A stretch of DNA of 64,000 nt from Paracyclopina nana (lineage: Eukaryota > Arthropoda > Copepoda > Cyclopoida > Cyclopettidae). Positions 10,501-21,438 of the stretch are shown here, one piece after another. Where the stretch lies: assembly GCA_019096065.1 (NCBI GenBank), contig JAGUCH010000001.1:2170001-2234000 (forward strand), given 5' to 3'. The translations under genes and the position numbers were made by a program. Each line of letters opens with the position of its first letter. Position 1 is the stretch's first letter. Under the pieces are notes generated by a model. That model was not told the origin of the DNA. It saw only the letters and a list, made by a program, of their open reading frames with translations, and searched no databases.

Positions 10501-11394
10501 GTAGCCATTACTAAACTTGAGTTAATGTGTTCAGGCTGTAGGAAATTTGCTTGACAAAAGCACCCTAGGTTAAAGTAGATTTCAAGCAACCAGAAATGTG
10601 CCTGACAAAAGCTGATTTTTCGTGTGTTATTTTCGGAGTGACAAGAGCAACCCTTTCACTCAGCTTTCAGTAGAAAAGCGAAAATGTTGTATACAGCCTT
10701 CAGGTTTTTTTGAAGCTCATTCTCTCGCTGGAAATCTTGAAAAGTTTCTTTCCATCGCCCTTTTCCACTTGATCCGAAGAGGGGCACTTTTTTGGCAAAA
10801 AAAGACAACAAAAAAGTGTGAATGACACAACGCAACTTCAAGACATTATTTCTCTTAGTTTAGTACTTTATACTACTTTTTAGTTGTCCGAGTCGGGGAG
10901 AATTTCACAGACTCGGATAGCTTTAGGTGTTTTATGTGCGTTGTGGGGGCATTTGGAAGGAAAAAACTTAATTTTGAATTTTGAATTTTCGCGCGCACGC
11001 CAGGTTGTGTTGAATGTTTTTGTTTACGTTTCAGCGCGGCTGCCATGATGGAATGGTGAACCCGGCGGCGGAGTCATCTACGAACGGGGACAGCCTCGCA
11101 GCGCCCTCTAGCGGCCGGCGGCGGAGTCACTGCCCAGGTCACCATCAGCTGCCAGCGCCTCAAAGGGTGGAAGAGGCCAAAAAATGCTGCATCGCCGTCG
11201 CCTCCAACCACCACCATTTGGGCGTCCAAAGTCACCATCAAAGGAGGCATTCATCGTATAACATACAACAGCGTTAAATAACTCTCCAATTATTGCCATG
11301 CATGTCACGAATAAAAGACGAGTTTTTATCTAAGCTGAATGTGGAATCATCTCCAATGTATTATTACTCTGGTGGCGCCCACACCAAAGGCCAT
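10501..11394. other. Intergenic with a GC-rich patch
   Basis: No gene could be supported. About 10985-11280 is strongly GC-rich and CpG-rich against its AT-rich surroundings (several GCGCGC, GGCGGCGG and GCGCC words). It may be a promoter, an untranslated first exon or a boundary element. The 87-codon open frame within it (11014-11277) has no recognisable domain. Confidence 0.4.
11101..11115 (-). promoter_or_regulatory. CTCF-like motif
   Basis: GCGCCCTCTAGCGGC, read on the other strand, is GCCGCTAGAGGGCGC. This matches the CTCF core CCASYAGRKGGCGC except for one base. It sits in the GC-rich patch. Recognised by motif only. Confidence 0.4.
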
Positions 11395-11606
11395 AAAAAT
11401 GTAACAATACTGTCCTGATGACGAGTCCATATAGGGTTTTTCGCTCATGAGTAGTTAAATGAAAGATCATCGAGTGGCGAAGCCACGAGTGATCTGGAAT
11501 TTTACTACAACTTTAAATCACGCGCACGCATCAGAACTTGCCATTTGACGACTCATGAGCGAAAAACCCAATATGGACGAGTAATCAGGACAGAATTGAC
11601 ATTTTT
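11395..11606. mobile_element. Palindromic MITE-like element with nested hairpin
   Basis: Left arm 11395-11461 and right arm 11542-11606 are near-complementary over about 65 bp (shared words CTGTCCTGAT, GTCCATAT, GGGTTTTTCGCTCATGAG). The loop carries a second imperfect hairpin around 11464-11496 (GATCATCGAGTGGC / GCCACGAGTGATC). There is no coding capacity. No clear target duplication was seen, so the class is unknown. Confidence 0.6.
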
Positions 11607-12070
11607 GTCAGCTTTGTGAGGTTAAAAGTCTCAATAGTACTTTTAAATGCTAATCAATCAATTTCATCTAGACATTATTAATAATATATGCCAGAATTTT
11701 TGAGGAAGTAAGAGTGTTCTGATAGTACGTTGGCATAGTGCAGACCTTTCACTCGGTAGATCCAGGCTCGAATCCCGGCCAAGTCTTTTTTATGATTGAA
11801 GATATCTTAAGATGCCAACTGTACAATAATGAGCATTATTTCTTCACATGTGACGAAAAAAGTCATTATTGTACGGTAGTAGCGAGCGCACGCCAAATCT
11901 CAGCAAAATACCGGGATTTTCGCTTCACTGCCGTATGTAGTGACCCCACCGCCAAGTTGACAAAAATGCTAATTTTGGTCGCGATGGAATTGGGTCACTA
12001 GTGGCGAGCAGATACATTGTATTTTATCAAAGCCCCCCAAAAAATGTCCTTGAAGTGGTAAGAAAGCCAT
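11607..12070. other. Intergenic, no gene recognised
   Basis: Contains a short inverted pair GTAGTGACCCC / TTGGGTCACTAG (about 11936-12001) and a tRNA-like B-box at 11765 that does not fold into a tRNA. Nothing else supported. Confidence 0.35.
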
Positions 12071-12675
12071 CACATTGACTTGGCAAGGGACCTAACCCAA
12101 ACTACTTACAACACCCCAGAATTATATATTTTCTGAAAGCTTATGTCCCAAGGGTTCATTTGGTGATAAAATAAAAATCCTGGCCTATCGCTTCCAATAA
12201 CATAAAATTTTTAAAAACGTTTTTGCGCAAAAATGGCTCATTTTTTGGGGATAATTAGCTTCAATGACCCCCACTAAAATTCAAAAATAAAACTTAAGTT
12301 ACTTAATGGTAAAATCGCTAGGATGAACAGAAACGGAGATAAAGCGATACTAAAAGTAGATTACTGCCAACTTGATTAATTTTGCATAATAAGTTTGGCA
12401 GCAAATATCTCAATTTGAGTGCATTTTACAGACTTGCTTATGAAATAAAAAAAGTTAGACCTTCTTTTTTCAGAGGGGGTCATTGCTATTTAAAATCTCA
12501 AAAAATATTAAACTGTAGGTGCTAGACGTTTTTGAAAATTTTATGTTATGGGAAGCCATAGGCCAGGATTTTTAAATTACTACCAAATGAACCCTAAAAA
12601 CATAAGCTTTCAGAAAATGTATATTTTTTGGGTGTTGTAAAGAGTTTGGGTTAGGACCTCCTTCAAGTCAATGTG
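12071..12675. mobile_element. Long-TIR non-autonomous element (about 600 bp)
   Basis: Arms at 12071-12222 and 12525-12675 are inverted copies over about 150 bp. Shared words include CCTAACCCAAACT, TTTCTGAAAGCTTATG, GGTTCATTTGGT and AAAATCCTGGCCTAT. The 300-bp centre is AT-rich and non-coding. No transposase and no certain target duplication were seen. Confidence 0.65.
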
Positions 12676-13311
12676 CCATGCATAGAAAATATCATCGTGG
12701 CATCTCTCGTTATTATTTCCCCCATTGGGTGGGCAAACTAAATTTCAATTCGCCTGGGTAATGAGGCTCTTTGCCAATTTGGGGAGATGCTGTTCAGCCC
12801 GGAGAAATTGCCTTTTGAACGCAGCAGAAGAAGGCTGTGATTTCATCGATCGACCGTCTCCATTGTCATTTGAACGGAGCTCGCCGTCCATTTGGGCCGC
12901 GGTCATCTGCAGCTCCTTCACGCCAATTCACTTTATTCATTCTGTCCGCGATTGCAACCGAGGAATGCCAACAATTCCATTTACCTGCGCGCTACTGCGA
13001 GCCAAATCGCAACTCTAGCTGCTGAGCTGAGTCACCCCGTAGTTAATTGTTATCAAATCGCGTTAGACAGCTTGACGCGTCTCCTCCGTGATCTTTAGTA
13101 GGAAAATGCTCATCAAACGAACCAGCGGAGCATTATTTGATCTAACTTGGTCGGAAAACCAGTGTAGCGAAGTTCAACCATTGTTATTGTTAGAGTTAAA
13201 AGCGGTGGCGCCTCGCGGTCTGGAGTCATTGCAGTGAAGGCGCCAAGAAGTCTGCACCTTGGCGCCAGCATGTCTAGCCCTTGAAAAAAGGCAGGAAGAA
13301 ATCGAAAGAAG
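12676..13311 (+). promoter_or_regulatory. GC-rich upstream region of the BMP gene
   Basis: From about 12830 to 13300 the composition shifts to GC-rich with CpGs, consistent with a promoter and 5' untranslated region of the ligand gene starting at 13312. No TATA box or defined start site could be assigned. Confidence 0.35.
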
Positions 13312-15029
13312 ATGGCACTGATGCTGATCATAATTGGATTCGCCATGATGACACCTCGCTCAAGCGTTGCCGGAGATGCCGGCGCATTTCCCGAATACAT
13401 CACAGACATCGAGAGGAAGTCGCAAATGCACGGCAGATTCGCCGAAATGGGCGTCCCCTCCGAAGCTAACACCATGAGAAACGTGGCCACGTTGGGGGTG
13501 AAAATCACCCCGAAACGGGACTTCATTTTGGAGTTTCCTCCTTTGCGGTACGAAACCGAGTTCGAGGTCATCATGGCCGCCAAGCTCAAGCTTTTTTGGC
13601 AGCCTCTCGCCGGTGGCCTCAAGAGAACCAAAGGAAGTTTCAAGATGACCATCTTGGATCTCATCAATAAAGCCAAGGTAATTAATGCGAATCTCCGGAA
13701 GTTTTCGTTCCGCGAGAAGGCCTTCATTCAAATCCTCTTTTTTTTCCAGGATAAAAAGCTACCCATGGACTCGAAAACAGTGTTCAATCGAGACCCAGAA
13801 TTGGACGCTGGATTTTACGAGTTTGACATCTTACCCGCTGTGCGAAGATGGAAATCGTTAAAGGCCACAGCGAAGAAAGGCCCAAAGAGCAGCCTTCTTG
13901 TGGAATTGTCAAGCATGAGAGTACGACTACCAAATAATAGCTTGGTGGAGTTTAAACCACTTGGAAACATCACAGGGGCCTCCAGCCTCCTGCTATTCAC
14001 CCATGACAAAAGACATCAAATTAGGAAGGCCAAAAGGGAGGCCAAAAGGCCTAGAAACAAAAGGAGGCGGAAGAAATTGAAGAAAAACTTCAATGCTGTT
14101 TGCGGAGTGCACAAGCATTTTGTCAACTTTGACGACATCGGATGGAGCGATTGGGTGATATCACCACAAGGTGAGAAAACTTCCTTTTAGAAAGCTACTC
14201 GCTTCCCAATATACTATAGCTCAACAGCTGATAAATACTCGCTTTCCTAAAGATGCTAACAGTTAAAAAGCCCGGCTTATAGTCACATAAATGCTTAACA
14301 TATGGATACTGCAATCTAATTACTCGATATGTAAGAGCACCATAGCTTGAGGCTCATAAATCGAAGATGAGGGCCTGGTTGGAAAAAAGGGGCAATGCTA
14401 GATACTCGTTGAAGCCACATTTATATATAAAATCTTTTTGGAAATGAAGAGCAAAACGTATCCTATGTTAATTTTAAAAATTCTTGATTCTCATATTGTA
14501 TGTGGCATTATTAAATAGTATAATTTAGTGGCACAATAAGCCACTTGTGTATTCTAGAGAGTGGCCATATTTGAGACTAAAAACTGTTTTAAATACCAAT
14601 CCACGAAAAGAGGAGCAAATACAGACTTATTTAGATAATTGTAAACATTTAGCTAAAAGTAAGATCTATGAATGTTTCAAACTGAAGAATTTTTTTCATA
14701 TTGAAGTGCATGCGTAATTTAATTTTGCAGGCTATGAGATGAACTTTTGCAGTGGAGAGTGTCCATTCCCGATGGCCGATCACATGAACGCGACAAATAA
14801 TGCAATTTTCCAGCAACTTTATCACCGCATGGACCCTGATGCAGTTCCTGCTCCTTGCTGCGTACCTACCGAACTTGAGCCCCTAACTTTGCTTTACAAA
14901 ACCGAGGACAACGGCAGCATTATTGGCCTCAAAGAGGCCGGAACTGGATCTTCTTCATATCAGGACAGAAGTACAGTGATGGTCAAAGTTTACAACGACA
15001 TGAGGGTCAAAAGCTGCGGATGTCGGTAG
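13312..15029 (+). CDS. Secreted BMP-like TGF-beta family ligand
   Basis: Exons 13312-13677, 13750-14170, 14731-15029 encode 361 aa. An N-terminal hydrophobic signal (MALMLIIIGFAMM) is followed by a fairly short prodomain, a very basic stretch with possible furin sites (RNKRRRKKLKK), and a cystine-knot domain: VCGVHKHF, GWSDWVISPQGY, CSGECPFPMADHMNATNNAI, PAPCCVPTELEP and the C-terminal SCGCR. The seven-cysteine pattern and the CPFPxADH, CCVPTEL and CGCR motifs place it nearest the dpp/BMP2/4 group, though it is divergent. An N-glycosylation site (NAT) sits at the usual position. Between LTLLYKTED and VYNDM there are about 17 extra residues compared with BMP2/4. The first intron is 72 bp and open in frame, so its retention would add 24 residues. 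A candidate AATAAA lies at 15107-15112. Confidence 0.88.
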
Positions 15030-15329
15030 CTTCAAAACTAATTAAAAAGAAATTATTATAGCATAGAGGCTGTAAATACGTACAAAGTGTAAATACAGAG
15101 TCATATAATAAACGTACTTCTAAACTGTCATCAAGTTTCCGATTATAGCAATAATGAGACATTATTATTTTTGAGCAGGGCGAATTAATTAATTGCCTAA
15201 AATTGATTGAGAAAGTCAAGAATAGTCTTATGTTCAGCTTTATTACCATTTAAAAACAAAACAATGAACAATGTGAGTCTGACAAAAGCAATCAGGCTTG
15301 ATAGGGTCAAACAAGGGCTATCTTGACTC

Positions 15330-17783
15330 TTAGTTAAGACTCGGTCGTCGAGCCTTGTTATGGTTCACTAATCTGTACTTATACTTGATAATTGGGGTTG
15401 AAGTAGTTGAAGAAGTTCGGTAGAGAGTTCCTCCATGGAGGCTTACTGGAGGACGCTGACTGACTGCTGGGAAACTGGGGAAATTTTGGCTCTTCCCATT
15501 CCTTCCCAATTGATTATTGTCACCCTCAAAATCCCCGTAGTCATCACTATCTACCTCATTATCCACTTTATCCTCGTCACTTTCATCGCCATAATCAAAT
15601 CCTTGAACCTCAAACACCTCGCCTAAAATAGAAAAATGACCAGTTGTGATACTCAAATTAAGGGAGTAGGTACCTTCAAAGATGTCGGGGCCAAAAACGC
15701 CCTGCTTGACACCTGCAGGTGGGGGAGCCGCCAGGGCCAGCAAAGTTTGCAGTTTTTCAGGATTGGGAGGGCCATCACTGACAAATTTCTGAACAATGTC
15801 TGGATTTTTTGTGATGAAATTAAGCACTTGTGGATCATTCAAGACCTTTTGCAGCTCTGCTGCTCCACCAGGGAAAGCAGCGGCTAATTCAGCAAAACCA
15901 GGAATTCCTGAAATACTGGGCGTGGATCCACCACTTGAGGGCTTTTGGGCGTTTTTAGCCTCTTTGTCATTCTCATCTTTCTTTGCGTCCTCGTCTTCTT
16001 CATAATCATAATCAAATCCTTGCACTTCAAAGTCTTCGCCTAAAATAATGCATTTGTAAATTATTTGATAAAACTATTCAATATTTGAGGAGAAGTACCT
16101 TCAAAAATATCCGGCCCAAAAACACCTTGCTTGACACCTGCAGGTGGGGGAGCAGCCAGGGCCAGCAAAGTTTGCAGTTTTTCAGGATTGGGAGGGCCAT
16201 CACTGACAAATTTCTGAACAATGTCTGGATTTTTTGTGATGAAATTAAGCACTTGTGGATCATTCAAGACTTTTTGCAGCTCTGCTGGCCCACCAGGGAA
16301 GGAAGCAGCCAGGGCTGCAAATCCTGGAATTCCAGCTATGCCAGGTGTTGATCCTCCACCATTATCTGTAGGTGTTTTTGTTCTTGGCTTTATCACCTCT
16401 TCATCATCCTTTTTCATGAGGGCTTTAAGTTTTTCCAATATTTTTGGATTCTTGAGCAAATCATCAGGTGATGGTACTGTGGTGGGTGTGGGAGCAGCAG
16501 ACAATTGGTTCATTGCCTTAAGAAGAGCGATAACTTGAGGATTCTTCAGCAAAGCATTGATGTCATTTGAATTAGTAGATAGAGATCGTCCATCAAGTAA
16601 TTGAGGCTTTGCTAGTGTTGAAGACTGCTGCGAAGCGTAGGTCGATAGTCCTAGAAATAAGAATCACTTGAAAATTTGATATGTAGCCATTTTAAGTACG
16701 AAAGATACCTTGATTTTGTGGAGTCTTGAGAATTCCAGGCGCCAAAGTTGCAACTGTGCCCAATGAGGCTCCAATTTGGTTTTGATTGCTTTGGCCTCCT
16801 TGTGAAGCTAGTAGTGCAGCAAGGCCTCCTCCTTGGCCTCCGCCTTGGCCTCCTTGGGAAGCTAAAAGTGCAGCCAGGCCAGCTCCTTGGCCTCCACCCT
16901 GGCCTTTTTGAGAGGCTGCAAGAAGAGCAGCTAAGCCTCCTCCTTGGCCTCCACCTTGGCCTCCTTGGGAAGCTAAAAGAGCTGCAAGGCCTCCTCCTTG
17001 ACCTCCACCTTGTCCTCCGCCTTGCCCTCCTTGGGAAGCTAAAAGTGCAGCCAGGCCAGCTCCTTGGCCTCCACCCTGGCCTTTTTGAGAGGCTGCAAGA
17101 AGAGCAGCTAAGCCTCCTCCTTGGCCTCCTCCTTGGCCTCCTCCTTGGCCTCCACCTTGGCCTCCTTGGGAAGCTAAAAGAGCTGCAAGGCCTCCTCCTT
17201 GGCCTCCACCTTGGCTTCCACCTTGGGCTCCACCTTGGCTTTGACCTCCTTGGGAGGCTGCCAGAAGTGCTGCAAGGCCACCTCCCTGGCCTCCACCCTG
17301 ACCTCCTGCAGCAGCAGCAAGTGCAGCGAGGGGATTATTTCCTTGGCCTCCTCCTTGACCTCCACCTTGGCCTCCTTGTGATGCCGCCAATAATGCTGCC
17401 AATCCCCCTTTGCCTCCTCCACCACCTCCAGCTGCAGCAGCCAATGCAGCTAATCCACCCGCAGGCTTTGGAGTGGTTGTTGTCGTCGACTGTTTAACAC
17501 CATCTATAAGAAGAGAGAACGTAGAATATGCAAAGGAAGTGAGGGAGATACAAATCTTACACTTATCCAGTCTTAATGGGCACTTTGGGCAGGCGAATCC
17601 GCACATGTCTTTGCCCCTGATGTCGCAACATTGAGGGAAATTGATGCAAAAAAAGAACACGAATCGTTTGGGCCTGCTGTGGCCTTCTCCTTCTTCTATT
17701 AGGGTTTCATTTTGGTAAGTGCCATCATTCGCGAATGAGGCTGTGATTAGGCCTAATAGTATTATCACCAACGACTTCCACAT
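15330..17783 (-). CDS. Secreted Gly/Gln/Ala/Leu-rich repetitive structural protein
   Basis: Five exons join in frame to 742 aa: 17783-17561, 17503-16709, 16650-16099, 16039-15674, 15622-15330. The start chosen is the ATG before a clear signal peptide (MWKSLVIILLGLITASFA); an upstream in-frame ATG at 17864 gives an unlikely leader. Next come an RPKR dibasic site and a short Cys-rich module (CINFPQCCDIRGKDMCGF, then CPKCP), a Thr linker, and about 240 residues of repeats built from GGLAALLAASQ and GGQGGGQ. Two near-identical modules follow, each ending KQGVFGPDIFEG, with acidic segments (GFDYDYEEDED) and a basic tail. The composition recalls silk, cement or cuticle matrix proteins, but I recognise no named family. 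AATAAA lies at 15239-15244 on the minus strand. Confidence 0.8.
15674..16400 (-). repeat. Tandem exon duplication in the repetitive protein gene
   Basis: The coding stretch for about 63 residues from AELQKVLNDPQVLN to FGPDIFEG is present in both exon 3 (ending 16099) and exon 4 (ending 15674) with identical residues over that span. Exons 4 and 5 also begin with the related GE(D/V)FEVQGFDY. This fits duplication of an exon with its intron. Confidence 0.8.
16790..17460 (-). repeat. Coding minisatellite of Gly/Gln/Ala/Leu repeats
   Basis: Imperfect tandem units encode GGQ repeats and AALLA(A)SQ blocks. A segment of about 90 bp beginning at 16859 recurs identically at about 17037, a spacing of about 178 bp, which indicates recent higher-order duplication. 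Confidence 0.8.
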
Positions 17784-18422
17784 GTTGTCTGACCGCCCCA
17801 AATCTGTCAGTGTTGCTTTTATACGTTTGTAGCCCAAGGTTGAATTAGCTCCAACAAGGCTCATTCCATGCTTCTTTTATTAAGTATTTTGAAATAGGAA
17901 ATGATGCTATATTAGCCTAAAAATTAGACATTTCACAAAAACTAAAAAAAATAAAAAAAATACGTGCATTACTTGGTCAAATATTAAAAAATTAAAAACC
18001 TGCAGTACGGAATGAGCCAAATATTAGAAATTCGAAAATTGGGTTAAATCACTCGAGATAATTTCTGACCTTGAGCTGCTGGCAGAAACACAAAGTTTTC
18101 CGGGACATTCTCGCAAGAATTCTCTACATTGATGAGAAAATTGAAAATATACCGCTTTTTATTCTAGCATATCAAGCAATTTTCCAGTCTGTGCGAGTCC
18201 TTAAAGAAAGGAAGCAAATAATTGATGGGATGTGACGTATGAAAAAAATAACCAGATTCAACCACGAACAGTAATGAGATAACTCAAGCTAGTGATTCTG
18301 CGGAAGTGCTAATTGGAATTTCTCAAAAACAGAAACCCGGCCTCCATGACGACGTGGTATTTTTACGGTTTGGTCCTTTTTTTCAATTGATTCTTCTCTA
18401 AGATAAGTAATGTGCAACAGTA
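17784..18422. other. Intergenic, no gene recognised
   Basis: Holds the promoter of the repetitive protein gene (minus strand) and the 3' flank of SMARCAD1. AT-rich, with an A-run around 17940. No TATA box was assigned. Confidence 0.35.
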
Positions 18423-21400
18423 TCATAGCTCGGTGTAGACCTTGCCCACGTCCCCGATTTGTTTATCGGACATTTCAACGTCGAGTGCGATTTTGAGCAA
18501 TCGCGAGACGGCAGCTCGCTGTTTTGCGTGCCGTCCATTCTCCTCCTCATCGGCGTTGGAAAGGTCTTGTTCAAGCCTCAATTTCTCCTGGGCAATGTTA
18601 TAAATGCCTTCCTCAATGGTGTCCTCACTGATCAATCGGATGACTCGGACGGGTCTGCAGAAGAAATCGCATTATAATGCTATGCATACATAAATATTAA
18701 AATGAAAACGCACCTTGTTTGGCCAACTCTGTGGCAACGGTCCTCAGCTTGCTTATCGTTATAAGGGTTGAAATCGAGGTCATGCAAGATGACCGTGTTG
18801 GCCGCGGTGAGATTGATTCCGAGGCCGCCAGCCCGCGTGGACAGAATGAATATGAAGTAAGAGTCGTCCGAGTTGTACAAGTCGATCATGGACTGGCGCT
18901 CCTGGACAGGTGTCGACCCATCCAACCGCAAATATTTATGGCCTCGAATCCGCAGGTACTGCTCCATGATGTCCAATACCATGGTGAATTGGGTGAAAAT
19001 CAAGACGCGGTCATCGCGGTCGCGCATTTTCTCCAGCAGCCCGTCCAACATATTAAACTTGCCCGACTCGCAGATCTGGTGATTGCCCAAGCTCATGTGC
19101 TCAATGCACTGAAAAAAGGAAAAGTGTGATGAGCAGATTATCTTGGCAGTAATACAATTGGCTTACTCTGTATGCTAGGCATGTTTTATGGATATCGAAG
19201 TCCGATAAGGCCGACAAGTCTTCCACGATGAATTTTTCGACCGCGGCTGCGTGGGACGCGTCCCTGGCCTTAAGTAATCGGGCGATTTGGCGCACTTGTG
19301 CGTTATCAAAGTGTTTCCGGATGAGCAGCGGATGGTTGGCAATTTTTCGCAAATTCATCAGCATGCCAACTCCGGAGTCGTTGCTATTCCGGATTTTGCC
19401 ATCGGCGATCTGCGAGATTAAAAAAGTCATGTTAGCTCAAGAATACAGACTAGCTCATACTATCTCCCTACATCTTTGGCTCTCTTTTTATACTCTGCGA
19501 CCATTTTGAAATAGGCCTCGTGTTGCGATTGGGTCATAGGAACTTTGAGCACTTCCTCCTGCTTTTCTGGCAACGCGGTCAACACCTCGGATTTAAGCCT
19601 TCTCAGGAAGAATGGTTTCATGATGCGTTTGGCGTGCTCTATGCGATCTTTCTCATATTTCGACCTCTCTTCGTCCCCATTGCAGTTATTTCCTTTGGGA
19701 AAGAGTGAAAACATTCTCTTCAATTGCTCTTTTTTGTTGGCGAACATCTCAGGCATCACGAAAACCAACAAGGACATCAGCTCTACAAGATTGTTTTGCA
19801 GAGGAGTCCCCGTGAGCAGAATCTTTCTGGAGGCTTGTACCCTCATCAAGTTTTCATATCTGCCAAAAAATTACATTAGAAGTAGTTATGGTAAATAAAA
19901 AATTATGTGCTCACCTGCTGGTAGCCATGTTTTTGAGCATGTGAGCCTCGTCAAAGATGACATAGTGGAAGTCCAGCTTGCGAAAGAGGACTCGATCATC
20001 TGCGCTGCTAATCACCATGTTATAAGTGGTCAAGATGACATCGTAATCAACTTGTTCCTGCACGATTTGAAGCCTCATATGCCGCCTCTCGTCTTGCGAG
20101 CCATAGTAGTTGAGTACTTTGAGTGCAGGACACCAAGTGTGCAATTCTTTCTGCCAATTGTCCATGGTGGAGGACGGAACGATGATTAAATGTGGACCCT
20201 CATCTCCCAGTTCCTTTAAGTGCGCCAAGAAAGAGATGGCCTGGATCGTTTTGCCAAGGCCCATTTCATCAGCCAGAATTCCATTTAACGACTGCTTGTG
20301 CATCAAAACTAACCTGCAGCAGACAGTTATTACAGCAATTAAGGAGTCCGTGGATTAAAGGGAGGCTTACCAGTTCAGGCCGATCATTTGGTAGCCGGTG
20401 AGCTTGAATCCAGCTGGGATACTCTTAGGCTGCTCAGTGATATCACCAGTGGACGCATTGAGGTCCTCTACCATCCGTGACATTTTGTCGGTGATTTTCT
20501 CACACTTGTCCATGAGTCGAGCAACCGCGTCTCGCATCCGCAGCAAGATTGTGGCATTGTTCAACATCTCGGTGCTTAGTTGCTTGTTGGACTGGAATTT
20601 GCTCACAAGGTCGTTCCAGCCAATGAAAGGCCGTAGCTTGTGAATAATATCAACCTTTGGGCAAGATATATTTATTGATTATGGAAATAACAATTAGTTG
20701 AATGGAAGTCATACCTTTTTCTTGCTGCAGCCTTGAATGGCTGCAAGTTCCTGGTTGGTCCCCTCGTTGAAGAAGGTCAGAACGCGTTTCTTATCCTCAG
20801 GAAGAGCATTTTCGTTCACTTCCTCGACCTCCACGTCCGAGTCGGACTCATAGACTTTGTGTTTTTCCGAGTATTCTTCAGATTCCGATTCCGAATCGGA
20901 CATCTCAATCGCTTCATGAGACTTGACACGATTCTTCTTGGGTAGGTTAGCGAATCTTTTGGACATGGACAAGTTGATGGTTTTCATGTCGGATCTGAGC
21001 TTTTGCATGGTCAAAGTGGTGTCCCAGTGGCAAGACTTTAACGCGTCCTGGATCTCCATCCTATCTCTGTTGGGGAACAGAGCCTGAAGATGATCCAGCC
21101 TGCAAAGAGTAAACTGTCAAAAAGTGCCCAATTGACAAAAGCAAAGGCCAATCTTACCGAGCTTGAACGACATCAGGACTGGGTAATCCGGCGAATCCAT
21201 AGCCGTTACCAGCCGCTTTAACGGGGCTGGTTTCTGTAGAGTTGCACGATTCAGAATCGCTGAGCACTCGAGCTCGTTTTGCAGCTGGCGGTCGAATTTC
21301 ATCTTCCTGCTCGAGGACATCTTCGCTGTTCTCGTTCGGCGTAGATAAAGCTGAGACGGAGGCCGGGCTCGAGGCCACTGACGGCGATGAGGTCACGGGT

Positions 21401-21438
21401 TTGCTTTTTTGAAAGCGAAACGCCCTCAAGCTGCTCAT
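18423..21438 (-). CDS. SMARCAD1: SMARCAD1 (Etl1) SNF2-family chromatin remodeler
   Basis: Eight exons join in frame to 868 aa: 21438-21158, 21099-20715, 20654-20371, 20313-19915, 19859-19472, 19409-19167, 19108-18714, 18654-18423. N-terminal Ser-rich region, then one CUE-like ubiquitin-binding motif ([20 protein letters not shown]), an acidic stretch, and a full SNF2 ATPase: DEMGLGKT (Walker A), LILT-type VILTTYN, DEAH (motif II), LTGTPLQNN, the helicase C part with [22 protein letters not shown] and HRVGQTR. DEAH with the CUE motif and the N-terminal layout identify SMARCAD1 (fly Etl1, about 840 aa) rather than ISWI or CHD. It slides or evicts nucleosomes in the nucleus during heterochromatin maintenance and DNA-end resection. 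One CUE is visible, where human has two. Confidence 0.95.

Noticed and set aside
11014..11277. 87-codon frame in the GC-rich patch
   Set aside because: Open frames are expected in GC-rich DNA; composition and lack of domain give no support.
11415..11464. Hammerhead-ribozyme-like CTGATGA with a downstream GAAA
   Set aside because: No stem II can be drawn between the two core motifs; the sequence is explained by the MITE inverted arm.
11731..11785. tRNA-like A-box (TGGCATAGTG) and B-box (GGCTCGAATCC)
   Set aside because: The boxes are only 34 bp apart, the flanks do not form an acceptor stem and no anticodon arm fits; at most a tRNA-derived SINE fragment.
16748..17497. Long plus-strand open frame opposite the Gly-rich repeats
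   Set aside because: It is the mirror of the repetitive coding sequence; Leu/Gly-rich with no start context.
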